This document shows positions 1 through 5,752 of a stretch of DNA of 7,729 bases, piece by piece. The first letter of the stretch is position 1; each line of letters starts with the position of its first letter. Below the pieces are notes generated by a model. It was not told where the DNA came from. It worked only from the letters and a program-made list of their open reading frames with translations, and ran no database searches. The DNA is from Prevotellaceae bacterium (lineage in GTDB: Bacteria > Bacteroidota > Bacteroidia > Bacteroidales > UBA932): contig JAIRKX010000041.1 in NCBI GenBank assembly GCA_031259805.1, positions 1 through 7,729 on the forward strand, read 5' to 3'. A program made the position numbers and the translations under genes.

Positions 1-87
1 CACAATGCGTTGCAGAGGCTCTTTCGAGGAGCCCCGTCGTTCGCTGGTTTCAGCGCTTATTGGAAAATATTTCCGCGTAGTAAGCAT
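1..87 (-). CDS. Unrecognised leftward gene, N-terminal 29 codons only
   Basis: An ATG at 87-85 opens a minus-strand frame that stays open to the window edge. The peptide begins MLTTRKYFPISAETSERRG and continues hydrophilic and charged. I do not recognise the family. An in-frame TAA lies eight codons upstream and no other start lies between, so this ATG is the only reasonable start. The main support is a well-formed Bacteroidota promoter reading leftward (129-161), which would give a 5' UTR of roughly 35 nt. There is no signal peptide or membrane segment in the visible part. Two plus-strand frames are also open through this short stretch, so coding on this strand is inferred from the promoter rather than proven. 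Confidence 0.45.
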   Translation of the reverse strand, partial: MLTTRKYFPISAETSERRGSSKEPLQRIV

Positions 88-128
88 ATTATTTCGGATC
101 GTTTTAGCTTAAATTTGTAATAATGCCG

Positions 129-161
129 CAAAGGTATAACATTTTTTTTGAATGGACAAAA
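129..161 (-). promoter_or_regulatory. Leftward Bacteroidota-type promoter
   Basis: On the minus strand the sequence reads TTTTG (161-157), a 20-nt spacer, then TACCTTTG (136-129). This matches the known Bacteroides primary sigma factor consensus, TTTG at -33 and TAnnTTTG at -7. Transcription would start near position 122 and serve the partial gene at the left edge. It is back-to-back with the start region of the C1B peptidase gene. Confidence 0.6.
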
Positions 162-221
162 TCTTTCTTATCTCAATTGCCGTTTATTTGAACTTACCCT
201 AAATAATTCGTGTAAAATGCG

Positions 222-229
222 TACTTTTG
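222..229 (+). promoter_or_regulatory. Candidate -7 box of the C1B peptidase gene
   Basis: TACTTTTG fits the Bacteroidota -7 consensus TAnnTTTG and ends 26 nt before the chosen start at 256. No TTTG is visible 19-21 nt upstream, so the -33 element is missing or degenerate. The leader would be only about 20 nt long. Confidence 0.4.
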
Positions 230-255
230 TAAATAACCATTCAAAATTCAGTATA

Positions 256-1635
256 ATGAAAAAAACACTATTACTCGTATCTCTTGCTGTGGTGAGCGTG
301 ACGGCTTGGGGGCAGCGTATCGGAGATAAAGAATTACAGGAAATTCGCGCCGGCTTCCGCGCAGAGGGCGAAACCAAAGCGATTCAAAATATCCTGACGA
401 ATGATAAGGATATTAAATCGAATGCGCTCAATCGGGCGTTGCAGGGCAAGACCGACCATTATTTCAAATACCGCGTGAAGGTAAAGGGGCTGACCGACCA
501 AAAGAGCTCGGGACGTTGCTGGATGTTCGCCTCTATGAATGCCCTGCGTCCGTTGGTGATGGAAAAATATGCGTTGGACGAGTTCGATTTTTCGCACAAT
601 TATCTTTATTTCTGGGATATTTTCGAGAAGGCCAATCTGTTTCTTGAAAATATTATGGCTACCGCTGGCCAGCCGTTTGACGAGCGTTCGGTGGCCGGGT
701 ATTTTAAATCGCCTGTGGGCGATGGCGGTGTGTGGAATCTATATTATAATATAGGGGAGAAATACGGGGTGGTGCCGCAGTCGGTGATGCCCGAAACGGC
801 GCATTCCGATAACACCGGACAACTCGTCGGTCTTGTAAATGAGCGGCTTCGCGGCGCAGGATACCGGTTGCGCGAGTTGGTGAACGCCGGGGAAAAGGCG
901 TCGGAACTGCAGGCGGCTAAAAAGGCGGCGCTCGCCGACGTGTACCGGATGCTGGCGCTCTGCCTCGGCGAACCGCCGGCGACATTCACGTGGCGTTATA
1001 AGGATAAGGCCGGCGACATCCATGAACGGAAGGATTATACGCCGCAGCAGTTTTACCGTGAAATTACGCCTGCCGACTATTCGCCTGCCAATTATATTAT
1101 GATTATGAACGACCCGACGCGGGATTATTATCGCCTGTACGAAATCCGGAACAGCCGTAACACGGTCGAGGGCGTGTCGTGGACGTACCTCAACCTGCCG
1201 AACGAGGACATTAAGCGAGCTACGCTGGCGTCCATCAAAAACAACGAGGCGATGTATGCGTCCTGCGATGTAGGTAAACAGTTTAATCGCGAGGCCGGTA
1301 TTCTCGATCCGACGATGTACGATTATGCGACGTTGTTCGGCGTACCGTTCGACATGGATAAGAAAGCGCGCATCCTTACACGTCAGAGCGGTTCGACGCA
1401 TGCCATGCTGCTTATCGGATGTGATACCGACGAGCAGGATAGACCGCGTAAATGGGAGTTTGAAAACAGTTGGGGCGCTACCGCCGGCAATAAAGGCTAC
1501 CTGACGTTTACCGATGCGTGGTTCGACGAATATCTGTTCCGCGTCGTCATCCACCGCCGCTACCTCGACGAAAAAGCAATCCGGTGCCTGCAACAAACGC
1601 CGGTGCAGTTGCCGGAATGGGACTATATGAATTGA
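256..1635 (+). CDS. Exported C1B-family cysteine peptidase (aminopeptidase C / bleomycin hydrolase type)
   Basis: The protein has 459 residues and belongs to peptidase family C1B (PepC/bleomycin hydrolase), papain-fold enzymes that trim peptides from the N-terminus. The catalytic set is complete: Gln82 (oxyanion hole) and Cys88 in QKSSGRCWMFASMN, His382 in GSTHAMLLIG, and Asn404 in ENSWG. Length fits the family. The frame is open from 148, but I start at 256 because MKKTLLLVSLAVVSVTAWGQ is a clear signal peptide (Lys-Lys, hydrophobic core, probable cleavage around residues 17-19) and a -7 box lies just upstream. Classical PepC and bleomycin hydrolase are cytoplasmic, so export to the periplasm or beyond is a lineage variation and a prediction here. 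No lipobox Cys is present. In the family the C-terminus reaches into the active site and enforces aminopeptidase action; here it ends PEWDYMN, so exo- versus endopeptidase activity is undecided. The gene appears monocistronic and converges on ispE. Confidence 0.9.
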   Translation: MKKTLLLVSLAVVSVTAWGQRIGDKELQEIRAGFRAEGETKAIQNILTNDKDIKSNALNRALQGKTDHYFKYRVKVKGLTDQKSSGRCWMFASMNALRPLVMEKYALDEFDFSHNYLYFWDIFEKANLFLENIMATAGQPFDERSVAGYFKSPVGDGGVWNLYYNIGEKYGVVPQSVMPETAHSDNTGQLVGLVNERLRGAGYRLRELVNAGEKASELQAAKKAALADVYRMLALCLGEPPATFTWRYKDKAGDIHERKDYTPQQFYREITPADYSPANYIMIMNDPTRDYYRLYEIRNSRNTVEGVSWTYLNLPNEDIKRATLASIKNNEAMYASCDVGKQFNREAGILDPTMYDYATLFGVPFDMDKKARILTRQSGSTHAMLLIGCDTDEQDRPRKWEFENSWGATAGNKGYLTFTDAWFDEYLFRVVIHRRYLDEKAIRCLQQTPVQLPEWDYMN

Positions 1636-1652
1636 GAATTAATTGTTAAATC

Positions 1653-1686
1653 CACCCCCGCCTGTCGGCACCCCCGCCAGCGGGGG
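1653..1686. repeat. GC-rich hairpin with a duplicated CACCCCCGCC unit
   Basis: CACCCCCGCC occurs at 1653-1662 and again at 1669-1678. The second copy forms a perfect 6-bp stem, CCCCCG (1671-1676) with CGGGGG (1681-1686) around a CCAG loop. Between the copies GCC-TGTC-GGC can form a small second stem. No T-run follows on either strand, so it is not a canonical intrinsic terminator, though it lies 18 nt after the peptidase stop and could slow or end transcription from either side. It looks like an extragenic repeat; copy number cannot be seen from this window. Confidence 0.6.
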
Positions 1687-1688
1687 AG

Positions 1689-1859
1689 AGTTGAAAGTGG
1701 AAAGTGGGTGAACAAATTTCACCTTTTCACCGCGCGTAGCGCATTTCACCTTTTCACCTTCATAACTCTTAGTTTCCGGATTGCTTCCTGCTTCGTTCCT
1801 CTCAGTTCGCAAAGACGTGCGTTATTGTATTGTGCATTTTCAACTTTCAACTTTCAACT
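1689..1859. repeat. Composite intergenic repeat bounded by GTTGAAAGT-type inverted ends
   Basis: The left end (1689-1706) reads as tandem GTTGAAAGT-like units. The right end (1842-1859, CAACTTTCAACTTTCAACT type) is its reverse complement with about 16 of 18 positions matching, including a perfect 10-bp pair, 1689-1698 with 1850-1859. Inside are two copies of ATTTCACCTTTTCACC (1716-1731 and 1743-1758) around GCGCGTAGCGC, and a GGATTGCTTC...TTCGCAAAGACGTGCG stretch (about 1779-1823) resembling extragenic repeats I associate with Bacteroidota genomes. No convincing gene is present. The right end overlaps the last codon and stop of ispE. It could be a MITE-like or REP-like element, or a stack of simple repeats; I cannot decide. 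Confidence 0.55.
1716..1758. repeat. 16-bp direct repeat, two copies with 27-bp period
   Basis: ATTTCACCTTTTCACC is found at 1716-1731 and 1743-1758, identical in both copies, separated by the near-palindrome GCGCGTAGCGC. Each copy also contains CACC twice. A GGTGAA (1707-1712) just upstream can pair with TTCACC of the first copy. Confidence 0.75.
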
Positions 1860-2678
1860 AATATTCAATCTGCCGCAAAATAACACCTCAGGCAATACTT
1901 TCGCGGCTCGGGCGGCGGCATTGGCGTCGGGAAATAACCCGAACAGCGCCGATCCGCTGCCGCTCATGGCGGCATATACCGCGCCGGCGGCGTAGAGTTG
2001 TTGCTTGAGCGACGAGAGTACGGGGTATTGCAGGAAAATGGATTGTTCAAAGTCATTTACTATACTGTCCTTCCACATTTCGACCGGTTGCATCAACAAG
2101 TCGGACAACGGGTGTGCCGGTTGTTGCGGGGTTACGGCGGCGTAAGCGGTAGCCGTAGAAATCGCGACCGGCGGCGAGAGCAGGATAATAAAATAATCGT
2201 TGAGATGCGGCACGGGAAATGCCGTCAGTATATCGCCGCGACCGGTGGCCAGCATGGGGCGACGGTGGAGGAAGAAGGCGCAGTCGCTACCCAATTGTAC
2301 GGCATATTGCCGGATCTGCTCCGTCGCTAACGGCAATGCGAAGAAGTCGCATAGCAATTGCAACATGGCCGTTGCATCCGACGAACCTCCGCCCAGTCCT
2401 GCGCCGGCAGGAATAGCTTTGTGCAAATACACGGCGACGGGCGGCAGGTCGAATGCCGACTGTAATAACCGGTAGGCTTTTACGCATAAATTACTATTCG
2501 CATTGCCCTCGACCGGCAGTCCTGACAGTTGGATAGAAAAAACCTCGGCAGCCGTTATTTCCAACACATCGCACAGCGCGACCGGACAAAACAGGGTTTC
2601 GATGTCGTGAAACCCATCCGGACGTCGGGCTTTTATATGTAACCCAATGTTGATTTTTGCCGGCGGAAAGCAAATCAT
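1854..2678 (-). CDS. ispE: 4-diphosphocytidyl-2-C-methyl-D-erythritol kinase
   Basis: This 274-residue GHMP-superfamily kinase phosphorylates the 2-hydroxyl of CDP-methylerythritol, the fourth step of the cytoplasmic MEP pathway to isoprenoid precursors. All three family motifs are present: PAKINIGLHIKARRPDGFH at residues 6-24, with Lys8 matching the catalytic lysine; the ATP-binding glycine loop PAGAGLGGGSSDAT at 90-103; and AAMSGSGSALFGLF at 236-249. Asp132 in LGSDCAFFL matches the catalytic aspartate. The length is normal. The ATG at 2678 lies 10 nt after the nrdJ stop, so the two are very probably co-transcribed and ispE depends on the nrdJ promoter unless one lies inside nrdJ. The last codon and the TGA stop fall inside the CAACTTTCAACT repeat, so the extreme C-terminus (LNIS) may be repeat-derived rather than ancestral. 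Confidence 0.95.
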   Translation of the reverse strand: MICFPPAKINIGLHIKARRPDGFHDIETLFCPVALCDVLEITAAEVFSIQLSGLPVEGNANSNLCVKAYRLLQSAFDLPPVAVYLHKAIPAGAGLGGGSSDATAMLQLLCDFFALPLATEQIRQYAVQLGSDCAFFLHRRPMLATGRGDILTAFPVPHLNDYFIILLSPPVAISTATAYAAVTPQQPAHPLSDLLMQPVEMWKDSIVNDFEQSIFLQYPVLSSLKQQLYAAGAVYAAMSGSGSALFGLFPDANAAARAAKVLPEVLFCGRLNIS

Positions 2679-2688
2679 GTTTTGCCGT

Positions 2689-4611
2689 TTATCCGCCGCA
2701 CTTTGAGTCTCCGCAATGCTGGCAGGTGAGGCATCCCTCCTGATACACTAATGCTTCGTGGCCGCATTTGGCGCAGGTTTTTCCCGACAGGGAAGTGCCG
2801 TTGGGGATGTACCGTTTCAGCGCGCGTTCTACGCCGTTTTTCCATGTATTGATGGAGTCGCTGTCCAATTCCAGTCCCTGTATCAGGTTGACGACGTCGA
2901 CAATCGGCATATTATTGCGCAATACGCCCGAGATGAGTTTGGCGTAATTCCAAAATTCTTTATTGAACATGTGTGAAATGCCGCCGACTACATTCGGGTA
3001 TCCGTACCGGTCGATGTAGCGGAAGTCGTACCGCGATTTTCTCGCTTCGTCTTTCACTTTCACGATTTCGCCCATTGTAATGGCCTTGGGAATCATGCGC
3101 ACGTCTTCGTCGACCAGACCGGTGAAGATTTCGTAGGGCTTGCCTTTATACATGCCGACTAATGCAATCCATTGTTCCCGTCCGTTTTGGAAACGTACGA
3201 CTTCGGCTTTCAATACATCGGGACGCTTGTTCGGCATTACCTCGTCTTCTTTTTTGGCATCGTTATTCTGCATTACGCCGCTGCCGCGCGACCCGTCGCG
3301 GTATACCGTAATGCCTTTGCAGCCACTTTCCCATGCCGTTCTATAAACTTCGGCTACCGTGTTTTCACTAATGTTGGCGGGCAGGTTTACTGTTACGCTG
3401 ATGGAGTGATCGACCCATTTTTGAATACGTCCCTGCATTTTTACTTTAGCCACCCAATCTATTTCGTTGGCCGACGCTTTATGATAGGGCGATTTCTCAA
3501 TTAGTTTTTTCTGTTCGGCATCCGTATAGCACTCAATATCGGCAATGTTGTAGCCGTTGATTTCGCACCATGTACGGAACTTGTAATGACTCACACTGTA
3601 TTCTTCCCATGCGTCGCCCTGTTCGTCGATGCTGGTGATTTTAGCGTTTTTGTCGTTTGGATTCACTTTACGGTGTCGTCGGTACATGGGCGCAAACACC
3701 GGTTCGATGCCTGAGGTGGTTTGCGTCATCATACTGACCGTGCCGGTCGGGGCAATGGTGAGCATCGAAATGTTGCGGCGTCCGTGGAGAATCATGTCTT
3801 CATACAAGGCTTCGTCGGCTCGACGGATACGGTTGATCATCGGATTGTTTTCTTCGCGTTTGGCGTCGTAAATCAAAAAAGCGCCGCGTTCTTTTGCCAA
3901 CGTTACCGAAGCGCGGTAGGCTTCTAACGCCAGTGTCTTCTGGATGTCTTCCGCGCAATCAATCGCTTCGTCCGACCCGTAGCACAAGCCCAATGCCGCC
4001 AGCATATCGCCTTCGGCCGTAATGCCCAGTCCGGTGCGGCGACCGTTGAGGGCTTTTTCCTTTATCTTCGTCCACAACTCGCGTTCGGCCTGCTTTACAT
4101 CGTCATCTTCGGGGTCACTGTCGATTTTCGCAAGGATGGTGTCGATTTTCTCCAGTTCCAAATCAATCAGGTCGTCCATCAGGCGCATGGCTTGGGCTAC
4201 GTGTTGTTTGAACAGGGGCTTGTTGAATGTCGCCTTGGAGGTGAACGGATTTTCTACGTAGCTGTATAAATTGATGGCCATCAAACGGCAGCTGTCGTAG
4301 GGGCACAAGGGGATTTCGCCGCAGGGATTGGTACTCACCGTGCGGTAGCCCAAATCGGCGTAGCAGTCGGGGATGGATTCGCGGATAATCGTGTCCCAGA
4401 ACAGCACGCCCGGTTCGGCTGATTTCCATGCATTGTGGATAATCTTTTTCCACAATGCCGAAGCGTCAATATCCCGAGTGTTTTTGGGGTCGGGGTTGGG
4501 CGCGTCAACAGGGAATTGCACGCGGTATTTTTTGCCGGACAAGGCGGCTTTCATAAACTCATCGTCAATTTTCACCGATATATTAGCGCCGGTTACCCGT
4601 CCCTGTTCCAT
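2689..4611 (-). CDS. nrdJ: C-terminal fragment of class II ribonucleotide reductase
   Basis: This 640-codon ORF holds the catalytic barrel from MEQGRVTGANISVKIDDEFM onward, with the radical motif STNPCGEIPL (Cys97 in ORF numbering), the partner Cys108, the loop APTGTVSMMTQTTSGIEPVF, and the tail CAKCG...CLTCQHCGDSKCGG. The family sequence continues in frame upstream of the ATG to 4638 (DAEQFINAK), then meets a TAA three codons further on. The ATG at 4611 is therefore an internal methionine of the original protein. Translation from it would need reinitiation after the upstream stop 19 nt away. Confidence 0.8.
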   Translation of the reverse strand: MEQGRVTGANISVKIDDEFMKAALSGKKYRVQFPVDAPNPDPKNTRDIDASALWKKIIHNAWKSAEPGVLFWDTIIRESIPDCYADLGYRTVSTNPCGEIPLCPYDSCRLMAINLYSYVENPFTSKATFNKPLFKQHVAQAMRLMDDLIDLELEKIDTILAKIDSDPEDDDVKQAERELWTKIKEKALNGRRTGLGITAEGDMLAALGLCYGSDEAIDCAEDIQKTLALEAYRASVTLAKERGAFLIYDAKREENNPMINRIRRADEALYEDMILHGRRNISMLTIAPTGTVSMMTQTTSGIEPVFAPMYRRHRKVNPNDKNAKITSIDEQGDAWEEYSVSHYKFRTWCEINGYNIADIECYTDAEQKKLIEKSPYHKASANEIDWVAKVKMQGRIQKWVDHSISVTVNLPANISENTVAEVYRTAWESGCKGITVYRDGSRGSGVMQNNDAKKEDEVMPNKRPDVLKAEVVRFQNGREQWIALVGMYKGKPYEIFTGLVDEDVRMIPKAITMGEIVKVKDEARKSRYDFRYIDRYGYPNVVGGISHMFNKEFWNYAKLISGVLRNNMPIVDVVNLIQGLELDSDSINTWKNGVERALKRYIPNGTSLSGKTCAKCGHEALVYQEGCLTCQHCGDSKCGG

Positions 4612-5267
4612 TTTTGCATTGATAAATTGTTCGGCGTCGGATGTTTAATAGAAATAGACAGCATCAATGCGCCCCTGCGACCGTCCTGCGCCACCTCGCG
4701 CGTCGAGTTGGAATACCGCTCCATGAACGGCACGATGCCGGTAGAGGTGAGGGCGCTGTTTTCGACCGCGCTGCCCGTCGGACGGATGTGGGACAGGTCG
4801 TGCCCGACACCGCCACGGCGTTTCATCAATTGCACCTGCTCTTCGTCAATCCGAATAATGCCCCCGTAAGAATCGGCAGGGTTCTTATGCCCAATTACAA
4901 AGCAATTCGACAACGACACAATTTGATTATTGTTACCGATGCCGGCCATTGGGCCGCCCTGCGGGACGATGTATTTAAACTCCCTGAGCAGTTCGAAAAT
5001 GGCATCGGCGCTCATCGGGTTTGCGTACTTTTGCTCGACACGGGCAAACTCGCCGGTCATCCGCCGGTGCATATCGTCGGGCGTACGCTCGTAAATAGTT
5101 CCCTCCGAATCTTTCATGGCATACTTGTTAATCCATACGTCAGCCGCCAGTCTGTCACCTTTAAAATACATTTGCGTGGCTGTTAATACTTCAGCATACG
5201 AATACCCTTTTTGTTCTTTGACAGTTTTGGGTATTCTGTCTGTTTTTTGATCTTTAGCAGAAATCAT
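4593..5267 (-). CDS. nrdJ: N-terminal fragment of class II ribonucleotide reductase
   Basis: This 224-codon ORF holds the N-terminal part: the all-helical start (GYSYAEVLTATQMYFKGDRL), the NNNQIVSLSNCFV region with Cys122 of the redox pair, and RRGGVGHDLSHIRPTGSAV. Residues 1-210 are family-like. The final 14 residues (TPNNLSMQKWNRDG) are out of frame and do not belong to the family. The ATG at 5267 follows an A-rich stretch (AACGAAAA) of the kind usual in Bacteroidota. Alone it lacks the radical cysteine and cannot be active. It overlaps the downstream fragment by 19 nt. Confidence 0.8.
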   Translation of the reverse strand: MISAKDQKTDRIPKTVKEQKGYSYAEVLTATQMYFKGDRLAADVWINKYAMKDSEGTIYERTPDDMHRRMTGEFARVEQKYANPMSADAIFELLREFKYIVPQGGPMAGIGNNNQIVSLSNCFVIGHKNPADSYGGIIRIDEEQVQLMKRRGGVGHDLSHIRPTGSAVENSALTSTGIVPFMERYSNSTREVAQDGRRGALMLSISIKHPTPNNLSMQKWNRDG

Positions 5268-5542
5268 TTTTCGTTAATTTTTATATAGTTATACATTAGT
5301 ATATGGTTGTTTTTTCCATGCGAAACGGGGTGCTAAGTTACAACAAACTGCTTTATTTTAGGGTCGGATAAACCGCATACTTATTAACTGGAAATTAACA
5401 AATATCGTGAAATGGCAGAACTGGTAAGCGATTTGAATTTTTCAACAATCAATTGTGTATAAGTTTTTTTGTCGGCAGGATGAGAAAATGAATTTGTGCA
5501 TATTGTTTGAGAAGAGCGCGGCTGTTTTGGTAAAATTTTGTG

Positions 5543-5550
5543 TACATTTG
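5543..5550 (+). promoter_or_regulatory. Candidate distal -7 box upstream of pheS
   Basis: TACATTTG is an exact TAnnTTTG match. The nearest TTTTG (5525-5529) is only 13 nt upstream, too close for a standard -33 element, so this is weaker than it first looks. If used, it would give pheS a leader of about 200 nt. Confidence 0.25.
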
Positions 5551-5675
5551 TGCATCCCTTCTTATACGTCATCTACATCTACCTTCTCTTGTTCGTATTC
5601 CTTGTAATACTTCTTTTGCCGCTCTTTATTCGTAACTTATTTGAAAAAATTTCGACAAAGGTTGCTTTTTTTTAC

Positions 5676-5683
5676 TACTTTTG
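5676..5683 (+). promoter_or_regulatory. Candidate proximal -7 box of pheS
   Basis: TACTTTTG matches the Bacteroidota -7 consensus exactly. The best -33 partner is a degenerate TTTCG about 22 nt upstream. The implied leader is about 60 nt. The start is preceded by AAAAAGTAAAAAA with no Shine-Dalgarno, as is common in this phylum. Confidence 0.45.
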
Positions 5684-5752
5684 CAATCAAAATGAAGCGT
5701 TAACCGCCCCCAAAAGGCCATCGCAAATGATATTCATGTAAAAAGTAAAAAA

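Larger units (their letters stand above)
2689..5267 (-). pseudogene. nrdJ: Class II (adenosylcobalamin-dependent) ribonucleotide reductase, split by a one-base frameshift
   Basis: Read as one gene, this encodes the B12-dependent reductase that makes deoxyribonucleotides in the cytoplasm without oxygen-dependent radical generation. The span is 2579 nt, one short of 859 codons plus stop. The first frame runs through residue 210 (SISIKHP). The second resumes at position 4638 as DAEQFINAKMEQGRVTGANI, giving the expected family sequence across the junction if one base is restored. Key residues in restored numbering: Cys122 (SLSNCFV) and Cys327 (DSCRLMAINL) as the substrate-side redox pair, Asn314, radical Cys316 and Glu318 in STNPCGEIPL, and a C-terminal Cys-rich tail with Cys at 832, 835, 846, 849, 852 and 857. 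Both halves are otherwise intact, so a recent mutation or a sequencing/assembly error is likely. ispE follows 10 nt downstream. No clear promoter or cobalamin riboswitch is visible upstream. Confidence 0.85.
5268..5752. other. AT-rich divergent intergenic region between nrdJ and pheS
   Basis: This 485-nt gap has no gene I can support; the short open frames in it are low-complexity and lack family resemblance. It holds two -7-like boxes reading toward pheS (5543-5550 and 5676-5683), an inverted repeat TATAC-ATTA-GTATA (5290-5303) just ahead of nrdJ, a 10-bp direct repeat ATTTGTGCAT (5492-5501 and 5546-5555), and a weak hairpin GTATT-CCTTGT-AATAC (5595-5610) followed by TTCTTTT. The stretch 5555-5640 is strongly pyrimidine-rich on the plus strand. 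For nrdJ the best -7 candidate is TAACTTAG (5340-5333, minus), one mismatch from consensus and with no -33 partner, so I do not call it. Confidence 0.5.

Noticed and set aside
739..1596. Long open frame (285 codons) on the minus strand inside the peptidase gene
   Set aside because: It is antisense to a gene with a complete catalytic set; the low-complexity Arg-rich product matches no family I know and is a codon-bias shadow.
1716..1758. CRISPR-like repeat-spacer unit
   Set aside because: Only two 16-bp copies with an 11-bp palindromic spacer; too short and no further units or cas genes.
1708..1995. Plus-strand 95-codon ORF across the repeat and into ispE
   Set aside because: It consists of translated repeat sequence and the antisense of ispE, with no promoter or family resemblance.
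5400..5440. tRNA-Leu-like stretch (ATGGCAGAACTGGTAAGCG)
   Set aside because: It resembles the D-arm region only; no acceptor pairing, anticodon arm or GGTTCGA T-loop follows, so it is neither a tRNA nor a supportable remnant.
5268..5540. Cobalamin riboswitch ahead of the B12-dependent nrdJ
   Set aside because: No B12-box-like sequence or plausible multi-stem structure was seen on the minus strand; the region is short, AT-rich and unstructured.
5384..5572. 62-codon minus-strand ORF upstream of nrdJ
   Set aside because: AT-rich intergenic frame with unremarkable composition, no promoter and no recognisable features.
5538..5752. PheM-like leader peptide and attenuator for pheS (Phe/Tyr-rich frame; MIFM mini-ORF at 5728)
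   Set aside because: The Phe/Tyr-rich part is the T-rich -7 region itself, the frame has no sensible start, and no stable terminator/antiterminator hairpins are seen. A four-codon ORF is not evidence.
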